Virus record (IMG/VR): IMGVR_UViG_3300031851_000248
Location: 1 to 20,686 of that record
Reading direction: 5' to 3' (one strand)
Origin: a virus
Length of the DNA stretch: 20,686 nt
The notes beneath the pieces are model-generated. The model ran no database searches. It worked only from the letters and a program-made list of their open reading frames with translations, and was not told where the DNA came from. Shown here in pieces: positions 1-6,000 of this stretch; the first letter of the stretch is position 1, and every line of letters starts with the position of its first letter. The translations under genes and the position numbers were made by a program.

Positions 1-1
1 A

Positions 2-583
2 GTAGAAGAGCGTACTGGTATACATATTCAACAGACTGTATCAGGTCTTGAGAGACACTACGCTTCATACGAAATACTAGGTAGAATGCTCACAGAGTAT
101 AGCAAGAACACTATCTTTGCTACAGGTACCCATAATACTGATATTAGGGCTGAGTTCTTTTGGGCTAATAAGAACACCAACAAGTCTGCGTTTCATATGC
201 CACACTCGCATCAATTAGATGGGTACATGTGGACAGGCGTATATTTTCCTACGTCTGGTTGGCGAGACGGTGTTGCTATCTCTAAGTCACAGAACTTAGA
301 TGAGATGGTAGATATTACCTCAAGAACTCAGCCTGAACCTGGTAGTCTGACGATACTAGATCCGTTACAGTTTGTGAAGACGGGTGTTGCATCAAAGAAG
401 ACTGATCGATATCCATATTGGGGTAACCCAATTACGATCAAACCAAAAGAGGGGACTGTTGTATTGTTCCCAACATATTTACCTCATCTAGTAACACCAA
501 CTGAAGAAGATAATTTTACTAGATTAAGCATCGCTTTCTATGTGAGAGTTCACACGGGAGACGGTGGTATTGATAAGTTTTAA
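2..583 (+). CDS. 2OG-Fe(II) oxygenase family protein, 5'-truncated by window edge
   Basis: The frame is open from base 2, so the gene starts before the window and the Met codon at 86 is probably internal. The visible 193 residues match the phage-type putative 2OG-Fe(II) oxygenase fold (TIGR02466-like). A His-rich metal-binding stretch (FHMPHSHQLDGY) is followed by a beta strand (TGVYFP), and a distal half reads GTVVLFPTYLPHLVTP then TRLSIAFYV. The His of LPHLV is the likely second-shell or third iron ligand, and the Arg of TRLSIAF fits the 2-oxoglutarate carboxylate binder. Such enzymes hydroxylate proteins, nucleic acids or small molecules using Fe(II), O2 and 2-oxoglutarate; they recur in T4-like marine phages, usually with unknown substrate. 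The small ORF at 564-686 overlaps its 3' end. Family assignment is fairly sure; substrate unknown. Confidence 0.8.
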   Translation, partial: VEERTGIHIQQTVSGLERHYASYEILGRMLTEYSKNTIFATGTHNTDIRAEFFWANKNTNKSAFHMPHSHQLDGYMWTGVYFPTSGWRDGVAISKSQNLDEMVDITSRTQPEPGSLTILDPLQFVKTGVASKKTDRYPYWGNPITIKPKEGTVVLFPTYLPHLVTPTEEDNFTRLSIAFYVRVHTGDGGIDKF

Positions 584-686
584 GAAAACGTTAAAACGAA
601 TTGGCTTACTAGCCTTTTTGTTTTTTCTCATTAAAGGTATTGTGTGGCTATTGTTAGGTTATCTAGTTTATGTCGGTATATACTGA
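564..686 (+). CDS. Small membrane protein (about 38-40 aa), non-ATG start
   Basis: A short open frame overlaps the oxygenase end by up to 20 nt and runs 24 nt into the 3' end of the convergent gene. Possible starts are GTG at 564 or TTG at 570. GGGAG at 556-560 is a good ribosome binding site, with better spacing to the TTG. The product begins with a basic patch (SFKKTLKRIG) followed by a hydrophobic run (LLAFLFFL, then IVWLLLGYLVYVGIY), giving one or two membrane segments with the N-terminus inside. I recall tiny KR-then-hydrophobic membrane proteins as common in T4-like marine phages, but no function is known. The non-ATG start and the small size are the main doubts. Confidence 0.55.
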   Translation: MVLISFKKTLKRIGLLAFLFFLIKGIVWLLLGYLVYVGIY

Positions 687-1175
687 ACGTCTGATGTCTA
701 ACACTTTAGATACAGGATATGTGTCATAAGAAACTTCGTCATCTTGGTTACCACCTAGTATGACGTAATGATCTTCACCTTCTATCGACACTGGATAGAT
801 ATAGAACCCTACGTGACCTTGCCAGCCTTGGTTACCTCTAGAGAATACAACTATATCGCCTAGTCGTGGTTCATCAACTGGCTCTCCCCAAAAGAGAAAG
901 CTACGTGCCATGAACGGATAGTCGTTGACACTATCAGAGCCTGGGATTTGATTAACCCGCAGAATTGCGTTTACGAAAGCGGCGCACCACTCGTATGAGA
1001 CTGGGTCAATCTTTAATAAAGTCCTTAGATCATTCCTGTTTGCAGTCTCGTTAAAGCCAACAAACGCATCAGCAGTTTTGAGATAGTGTGGGTATGACGG
1101 GATTGGTTTATTAAAGGATTCTATAGCGGTCGTATCACAAGCACATAGTAAAAGGAATACTATTATCTTCTTCAT
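663..1175 (-). CDS. Putative lipoprotein cysteine peptidase/amidase (TIGR02594/CHAP-like)
   Basis: From the Met at 1175 (MKKIIVFLLL) the protein has 170 residues. A short hydrophobic signal is followed by LCAC, which can serve as a lipobox with lipidated Cys13; Asp14 at +2 would favour inner-membrane retention in enterobacterial rules. The body resembles TIGR02594/NlpC-P60-CHAP-type peptidases: catalytic Cys64 in EWCAAFVNAIL, a GDIVVFSRG strand, His121 in WQGHVGFY, and Asn143 in VILGGNQ as third residue. These families cut peptide or amide bonds in peptidoglycan. The gene stands alone on the reverse strand and overlaps the small membrane ORF at its 3' end. An upstream in-frame ATG at 1181 exists, but neither start has a Shine-Dalgarno; a TATAAATA octamer lies at 1181-1188. 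A role in lysis, entry or superinfection exclusion is inference. Confidence 0.7.
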   Translation of the reverse strand: MKKIIVFLLLCACDTTAIESFNKPIPSYPHYLKTADAFVGFNETANRNDLRTLLKIDPVSYEWCAAFVNAILRVNQIPGSDSVNDYPFMARSFLFWGEPVDEPRLGDIVVFSRGNQGWQGHVGFYIYPVSIEGEDHYVILGGNQDDEVSYDTYPVSKVLDIRRSVYTDIN

Positions 1176-1180
1176 ATACA

Positions 1181-1188
1181 TATTTATA
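1181..1188 (-). promoter_or_regulatory. T4-late-like promoter octamer TATAAATA
   Basis: The reverse strand reads TATAAATA, the T4 late consensus. With T4 geometry (octamer at -13 to -6) transcription would start exactly at base 1175, the A of the ATG of the peptidase gene. This is consistent with the absence of a ribosome binding site. A few chance octamers are expected in AT-rich DNA of this length, so support is moderate. Confidence 0.4.
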
Positions 1189-1205
1189 CATTAAGGAGTG
1201 TAATT

Positions 1206-1388
1206 ATGAACGATACAGTTGAAACAAAGACTCACGATTCTGTGAGCGAAAAGTCTCTAGATGAGCTACTAGAAGAAGTAGAACAGGTCGAGCGTGACTT
1301 TAGATTGGGTAAAATCGAAGAAAAAGACGTAGAAGAGTATATGATAAAAGTTGCAAAATTCCTATCAATACCTACAGAAAGCCCTTGA
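1206..1388 (+). CDS. Hypothetical acidic helical protein (60 aa)
   Basis: An ATG at 1206 is preceded by AAGGAG (1194-1199) at good spacing. The 60-residue product is very acidic with a Leu/Val/Glu-rich centre (SLDELLEEVEQVERDFRLGK) that should form an amphipathic helix or short coiled coil. There is no signal peptide or membrane segment. I do not recognise a family. It is divergent from the peptidase gene, with only 24-30 bp between the two starts, and I see no clear sigma70 promoter for it. Its TGA stop lies inside the -35 box of the promoter of the next gene. Confidence 0.7.
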   Translation: MNDTVETKTHDSVSEKSLDELLEEVEQVERDFRLGKIEEKDVEEYMIKVAKFLSIPTESP

Positions 1389-1413
1389 CATCTGATTCCA
1401 AATCGGTTATACT
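1385..1413 (+). promoter_or_regulatory. Sigma70-type promoter
   Basis: TTGACA (1385-1390), 17 bp, TATACT (1408-1413). The -35 hexamer contains the TGA stop of the upstream gene. Transcription should start near 1420 and serve the genes at 1442 and 1744. Confidence 0.85.
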
Positions 1414-1441
1414 ATACAAGTAATCAAAAAGAAAGAATCAA

Positions 1442-1720
1442 ATGTTTAGAATTCCTAATGCTTATAAAGAAACTATTAACTTTTCTCAAGCCTGGGACGC
1501 TATGATCTCGTTCGGACGGGGTGATGCACTTGAAGGTATGAGTGCTATGCAACGTGTCTGGACTGAGCATTGTGAATCAGATGTCGGGTTTAATGTCCGA
1601 TTCTCTGATGATAGCGATTTCTTTGAGCATTACCAATATGAGTGTAATGCTTACAATAGAATTTACAATTATATGTCAAGATTGTTTGCTGATGATATAA
1701 GTAAGATTGTGGGTGCTTAA
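1442..1720 (+). CDS. Hypothetical protein (92 aa)
   Basis: This is a 92-residue soluble protein, acidic, with aromatic residues spread throughout and no cysteine-pair or nucleotide-binding motif that I can name. It starts MFRIPNAYKETINF and contains a helical middle (AWDAMISFGRGDALEGMSAM) and a Tyr/Asn-rich end. The start at 1442 lies about 22 nt after the predicted transcription start of its own consensus promoter and has only a weak AAGAA ribosome binding site. The next gene follows after 23 nt, so both are probably one early transcript. Function unknown; that it is a gene is well supported by promoter, length and spacing. Confidence 0.7.
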   Translation: MFRIPNAYKETINFSQAWDAMISFGRGDALEGMSAMQRVWTEHCESDVGFNVRFSDDSDFFEHYQYECNAYNRIYNYMSRLFADDISKIVGA

Positions 1721-1743
1721 CTTTCAAAACAAGGGGTACTAAT

Positions 1744-1968
1744 ATGCTTGAAGAAATACAAGAACCAGAACCAATTATCATCCGAGCAAGTCGTGGAGAT
1801 AGATTGGAGAGATCAGAAGCGGCACGAAGTCGCAGACGAACGGTCAAGCAAGTTAAAACTGTAACTCAAATTAAGGAAGACAAAGACGCTAAAGATCGTG
1901 TAAAAGCGAAGAAGCGTTTAGAAGCACAAAAGCGAAGGGCAAGAAAAAAACTAAAATTAGTTAAATAA
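1744..1968 (+). CDS. Hypothetical highly basic protein (74 aa)
   Basis: AAGGGG (1730-1735 region) precedes the ATG at 1744. The protein has a short acidic head (MLEEIQEPEPIIIRASRG) and then a long Lys/Arg/Ala-rich segment ending KRRARKKLKLVK. Such composition suggests a single helix that binds nucleic acid or ribosomes, as in many small early phage proteins that act on host machinery. There is no membrane segment. It follows the 92-aa gene in the same presumed transcript. A consensus promoter starts only 5 nt after its stop codon. Function is not recognised; nucleic-acid binding is inference from charge alone. Confidence 0.65.
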   Translation: MLEEIQEPEPIIIRASRGDRLERSEAARSRRRTVKQVKTVTQIKEDKDAKDRVKAKKRLEAQKRRARKKLKLVK

Positions 1969-1972
1969 GCCC

Positions 1973-2001
1973 TTGACACTGAGGCACAAACCAGTTATAG
2001 T
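1973..2001 (+). promoter_or_regulatory. Sigma70-type promoter of the tRNA/RNA region
   Basis: TTGACA (1973-1978), 17 bp, TATAGT (1996-2001) within GTTATAGTG. It lies upstream of the 48-aa gene, the 2178-2280 structured element and the tRNA genes, and is the only strong promoter I see for them. Confidence 0.85.
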
Positions 2002-2029
2002 GTACTAGTAATCAGAAAGAGTGAGACGC

Positions 2030-2176
2030 ATGTACAAAGTAACATATACTATCTATCGCAAGTATCACCATGAAAAAATCTTCGATGACTACCAGTCTGC
2101 AAAAGGTTTCTTCTACGGTATATCTCGCAAGTGCCGAGGTTCAAAAGTAACAAAGGCGGAGTTGATCTGCCTTTGA
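2030..2176 (+). CDS. Small basic protein (48 aa)
   Basis: An ATG at 2030 opens a 48-codon frame ending with TGA at 2174-2176. AGAAAGAGTGAG just upstream gives a weak ribosome binding site, and its own consensus promoter ends 28 bp before the start. The product is Tyr- and Lys-rich (MYKVTYTIYRKYHHEKIF, DDYQSAKGFFYGISRKCRG, then SKVTKAELICL) and looks like a small beta-alpha domain with two cysteines. No family is recognised. The last codons form a 10-bp hairpin (2151-2175). The RNA-like element begins 2 nt after the stop, so this ORF may be the 5' part of a mixed mRNA/tRNA transcript. Confidence 0.6.
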   Translation: MYKVTYTIYRKYHHEKIFDDYQSAKGFFYGISRKCRGSKVTKAELICL

Positions 2177-2177
2177 T

Positions 2178-2280
2178 TACACAAATTTATAATACACACC
2201 AGAGTAGATACACCTGCTTTCTAGTGTATGAGACGAGGACTCACAAGGTCACAAGTGAGTGTGTATTATAAATTAGTGTA
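2178..2280 (+). ncRNA. Candidate structured RNA: long-helix three-way junction abutting tRNA-Leu
   Basis: Bases 2184-2199 (AATTTATAATACACAC) are perfectly complementary to 2259-2274. After one A-A mismatch the pairing continues with TACAC (2178-2182) against GTGTA (2276-2280). This gives 21 pairs enclosing about 59 nt. Inside lie two more hairpins: ATACAC (2208-2213) with GTGTAT (2224-2229), and ACTCAC (2239-2244) with GTGAGT (2255-2260), the last sharing two bases with the long helix. There is no ORF. The first base of tRNA-Leu is 2282, so the helix ends 1 nt before it. It could be an RNase III or RNase P processing signal, a separate small RNA, or a decayed tRNA or intron remnant. It does not match a hammerhead core. 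Confidence 0.6.
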
Positions 2281-2281
2281 T

Positions 2282-2366
2282 GCGAGTGTGGTGGAATTGG
2301 TAGACACGCTAGATTTAGGTTCTAGTGTCGCAAGACGTGGAGGTTCAAGTCCTCTCACTCGCACCA
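2282..2366 (+). tRNA. tRNA-Leu (anticodon UAG)
   Basis: Acceptor arm GCGAGTG (2282-2288) pairs with CACTCGC (2356-2362). The anticodon arm is CTAGA-TTTAGGT-TCTAG, giving anticodon TAG, which reads CUA. There is a long variable arm as in class II tRNAs, a T arm GAGG-TTCAAGT-CCTC, and ACCA encoded at 2363-2366. All arms are intact. Confidence 0.95.
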
Positions 2367-2384
2367 AGAACAAGGATTAAGTAG

Positions 2385-2555
2385 ATGTGGGTGTTATATA
2401 TAGTATCGATAATTAGTTTCGGTCCAGACGTTGGAGAACTAAGATTTACTAAATATGATACTTATGATACTGAGTACAATTGTAAGATTACAGAAGCTAT
2501 ATTAAGTGATAGCTTTAGTGAAGACGAAGAAACTCAGTGTAGGTCAGTCTGGTAG
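2385..2555 (+). CDS. Small secreted or membrane protein (56 aa) ending inside tRNA-Pro
   Basis: The ATG at 2385 has AAGGA (2372-2376) at 8 nt spacing. The frame runs 56 codons to a TAG at 2553-2555, so the last 7 codons and the stop lie within tRNA-Pro (from 2533). The N-terminus MWVLYIVSIISFGPDVG is hydrophobic and could be a signal or anchor. The rest is acidic with two cysteines (TEYNCKITEA, EETQCRSVW). I recall short MW-aromatic-start proteins with paired cysteines as common in marine T4-like phages. Good ribosome binding site and composition support a real gene; overlap with a tRNA is the odd point. Function unknown. Confidence 0.6.
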   Translation: MWVLYIVSIISFGPDVGELRFTKYDTYDTEYNCKITEAILSDSFSEDEETQCRSVW

Positions 2556-2609
2556 ACCGCTACGTTTGGGACGTAGATGTCGGTGGTTCGAATCCATCCA
2601 CTGAGACCA
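2533..2609 (+). tRNA. tRNA-Pro (anticodon UGG)
   Basis: Acceptor CTCAGTG (2533-2539) pairs with CACTGAG (2599-2605). D arm is GGTC/GACC, anticodon arm CTACG-TTTGGGA-CGTAG (anticodon TGG), T arm GGTGG-TTCGAAT-CCATC with one G-U pair, and ACCA is encoded at 2606-2609. The stop of the 56-aa ORF falls in the D-arm region. Confidence 0.95.
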
Positions 2610-2954
2610 GATTTCTCTGCTACGATTAAGTAGTGGGGACAGAGAGTGTGTGTTTGGGTTGTTTAACCATTCTCTGATAATATGAAACAACCTACGCTCT
2701 GATTGCCCGTCGATCAGGAGAAGAGTAGAATACTTTATTATACCAAAAGTATAGGGCGGGCCATATTCAAAGTTTTTACTCGACGGAGTAAGATCGTGGT
2801 GACTGAATAATACGTGGTCGTGCGTATAAAGTATTTCTGAAGAGGGTAGCGCCCTGTCCTAGCGGATGCAAGAAAGTTCGAAAGCCAGTTTGACGGGAGC
2901 GTCCAGTGCGAGTAGATGTAGGTACTCCCAAGTCCTACCCACACATTTATATCT
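2610..2954 (+). ncRNA. Candidate large structured RNA between tRNA-Pro and tRNA-Arg
   Basis: No forward ORF of note lies in these 345 nt, but hairpins are dense. TCTCTG+CTAC (2614-2623) pairs with GTAG...CAGAGA (2630-2645). GGTTGTTT (2657-2664) pairs with AAACAACC (2685-2692). CTGAT (2699-2703) pairs with ATCAG (2713-2717). ATACTTT (2730-2736) pairs with AAAGTAT (2746-2752). TTACTC (2776-2781) pairs with GAGTAA (2786-2791). GAGTA (2910-2914) pairs with TACTC (2923-2927). Loop-loop matches include CCGTCG (2707-2712) with CGACGG (2781-2786), and loop GTAGG (2918-2922) with CCTAC (2934-2938), a pseudoknot. TGTGT-TT-GGG (2649-2658) can pair with CCCACACA (2938-2945) to close the domain. Some pairings exclude each other. 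It resembles no RNA class I can name by sequence; GOLLD-like phage RNAs are a contextual comparison only. Confidence 0.5.
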
Positions 2955-3030
2955 GCGCCTGTAACTCAGCGGATAGAGTATCGGTCTACGAAACCGAAGG
3001 TCATATGTTCGAATCATATCAGGCGCACCA
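2955..3030 (+). tRNA. tRNA-Arg (anticodon ACG)
   Basis: Acceptor GCGCCTG (2955-2961) pairs with CAGGCGC (3020-3026). D arm is ACTC/GAGT, anticodon arm TCGGT-CTACGAA-ACCGA (anticodon ACG), T arm ATATG-TTCGAAT-CATAT, and ACCA is encoded at 3027-3030. A34 would need deamination to inosine by host TadA to read CGU/CGC/CGA. Confidence 0.95.
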
Positions 3031-3053
3031 CAGCAAGGCTGTATCACTTCTAA

Positions 3054-3061
3054 TATAAATA
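3054..3061 (+). promoter_or_regulatory. T4-late-like promoter TATAAATA for the tail fibre gene
   Basis: An exact TATAAATA octamer lies 35 bp before the fibre start codon. The predicted start of transcription is near 3067, giving a 29-nt leader that holds AGAAGG as ribosome binding site. Position, strand and the late class of the gene all agree. Confidence 0.65.
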
Positions 3062-3095
3062 GACATATAACTATTTACCAAGAAGGTCTAAACAC

Positions 3096-6000
3096 ATGAC
3101 ACTACCATCATCTGGAGCAATATCAATTGGTGATTTGCGAACTGAGTTTTACTCAGGTAGAAGTTCTGCTCAAATAACTTGTGTACAAATAGGCGATAAC
3201 CTCGAAGAACGTTTACGCAACGGATATATGTCTGGTCATATCGCAGGTTCAACTGAAATAGCAGGGAATCTAGTACGTGGTAAAGCAAAGCCTGAGTTCT
3301 TTAGTATGGTTGTATCTGCTGAAGATGGTGATAAAGTCGATGAAGGCATGGCGATATACGCACACGATAATACTGGCTTTGATTATCTCAATAGAAGTCA
3401 AGGCTTTGGTGGACAATTCAGTGATGACCAAACGCTATACAAAAATATAGCTGTCGGCGCACAACTTGTAACTAAGTATCGAACAGGGTATCAAAACACT
3501 AGTGGTAATTGGGTTCTTGTCTTCACAATGCCTACGATAGCACACAATTTCGAATACTCTCTTCCCTTAACTGTACCAAATTCTGCTGGTAATATAGTCA
3601 ATAGTGTTAATTTTGATACAACAACAGTAGACAGAGAAACTGGTGTTGAGTCAGTAGAAAGAAAAAATATTATACCAACAAGAACAGGTACGGGTACTTG
3701 GGATATTTGGAGTTGGGTTAGAGGTAAGTCATTCACATTAGGACCTCCACGTGAATTAGAACATTTTGTTAGACGTACTGAAACAGCAAATGCTTACCTA
3801 TGTTTATGGGATGACGATAACAATGTTCCTTCCATACTTACAAGCAGTCAAGTTGGTATGCATACTAACATTCCAAACTCGTTTATTCTACCTGGTGGTA
3901 ACACAGACAATATTCCTGCGTACGGTACCACAGGTCTAAGTCTATCTGATTATCGTGGTCAAGGTGAGAATCAAACTTTTATAATCGATCAAACTTATCA
4001 AGAATTAAACTTATTCGACTGGGCTGTCGCAGAAGGATGGAATCAAACAACTCCTCTTACAGTTACAATCAGAGAAAAAGATAATGCTGGTAATGATATA
4101 TGGTTGTACTCAGATGATACTACTAAAGGTGGACTCATTATAGACGGAGACTTTCCGACTTCACAACCCGTTATTATAATCAACAACGGAAAAATCGCTG
4201 GTAAAGGTGGAGACGGTGATAGTAATTCTGGTGGTCCAGCTTTACAAGTTCTATCTGGTGGACCTACTAGTCTAAGTATCATTAACAACTCGACAGGATT
4301 TATAGCTGGAGGTGGTGGCGGAGGCGCTAGTACGCTTGGCGGTGGTGGTGCAGGAGGCGGCACTGGTGCAGGAAACAATCCTAATTTTCCAAATCGTGGC
4401 ACACCTGGTGAAATCGGAGAAGCAGGTGCTTTTGGTGATGCTTGCGGTGGTCGGGGAGGTAACACTCAAAATGGTACTCCTGGCGCTGGCGGTGGGCGAA
4501 TTCTATCTTCAACATTCAATACACCTGGCGGCACAAACGTAGAAAATACAGCAGGCAACGGTGCAACTGGTGGGGGAGCGTGGGGTAAAGCCGCTGTGTT
4601 TGGTGGAGCAGGTGGACTGCCTATTACGCAAGCAACTGGTACTACAATTACACTAACAGATAATGGTACAATCTACGGACCTGATCCTGCTCCTGTAACA
4701 GGAGATGTGCCACCCGTACCATTCTGGAACTTTCCTGATCAGACTTTAATTAATGGTAGCACTTGGACTAAACCTTCTTCTATAGGTAATGATGACTGGG
4801 TTGTATTCTATCTAATTGGCGCAGGCGCAGGAAACAACAGTGCTGGAGGAGATTCCTTTGGCGGAGCAGGTGGTGCGTATCTGATCGCAGTAAAGGGTAG
4901 CGAAGTTCCTTCTAGTGTAAATTATTCAATTGGTGCCGCAGGTACAAGTGGAGATTACGGTCTTATTGGTTCTGGTGAAAACGATCCTATCACTGATGGT
5001 GGAGATACTTCAGTAAGTCTTCAGTCAGGTGGAAGTTTAACAAACTTTGTTGCTCTTGGTGGATCAAAACCAGTAGGCACCACTCAACATATTCCGAGTC
5101 AGAATGAACCAGCTTTTAATCGTGGTGGTACAGGTGGGGCAGGTCGGCTTTACTGGAGAGACTCTTCTGGTACAGTAACTAACGCTATTGCCTTCACAAA
5201 TATATCAGCGCAGAGTTTACTACAGTTACCTAGTGGTAGCAATTCACCAACATTACTAAGAGGTGGTGAAGGTGGAAGTACTGAAGGACCACAATACGGA
5301 ACTCCAAGTAGTGGAAACTTGCCAGGTGGTAACTCAGATTGGGGCGGCGCAGGATATAGTGAATTATCAACTACTGGTGTTTCTACATTTGGTAATGCAG
5401 GTGGCAGTGCTGAAAACGGTAATATAAGAATTTACTGGGACTTCACTCCACCAGAAATTTTAACTCTTGATATTACAGACGGTAACTTTCGAAACGGAAC
5501 TGGCATTGCTAACGTAGTAGCTACTCAAACTATTGATACAATTGTTACACCTGTAGCAACATCAGATGAATGGAGAATAAACTACAATCAGAGTCAAGGT
5601 GGCGGAGCATACATAAGAATTTTTTATGAAGGAAATTTAGTATATACTGGTAGTTTAATAGCAGACGTATCTGCTGTAGAGGGTATCACTGAATTAACAG
5701 TTGATGTGGGCGGAACAGATATAACTTTTGTTAAAGGCACTCAGTTCAGGCTTGATGAGTCACTGGCTACAGGTGCTATCACAGAGAGAGGCTATGCTAT
5801 TTCTAGAAATGTTACTTCGTTTACTCCCACTAGAACTGGTAGAGCCGCAATCGTAGCATTAGGTGCTGGTGCAAGCGGCGCTTGCAGACTAGTAAGATTA
5901 GATGGAAGACAAAATGAAAATGCCGCATGGGGCGGTGGAGCAGGTGGTATGGCAGTAATATTTATGGATGTTACAACTTCAATGACCTTTAATTGCTCTA

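Noticed and set aside
603-627. Terminator-like GGCT/AGCC stem followed by T runs
   Set aside because: The stem is only 4 bp, and the T runs encode the Leu/Phe-rich helix of the small membrane ORF.
2178-2280. Hammerhead ribozyme
   Set aside because: The three-way junction lacks the CUGAUGA and GAAA core segments, and one junction strand has no free bases.
2610-2954. Group I intron, tmRNA or RNase P RNA
   Set aside because: I could not find the conserved group I P7 strands, a tRNA-like domain with tag ORF, or the RNase P core sequences.
2859-3047. Reverse-strand ORF containing PDMIRTYDLRFRRPILYPLS
   Set aside because: This is the well-known spurious translation of an antisense tRNA; it lies over tRNA-Arg.
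4043-4465. Reverse-strand proline-rich ORF
   Set aside because: Mirror image of the glycine-rich fibre region (GGN codons read as CC-rich).
4200-4620. CRISPR or tandem DNA repeat
   Set aside because: The repetitiveness is only glycine codons in varied order; there is no fixed repeat unit or spacer.
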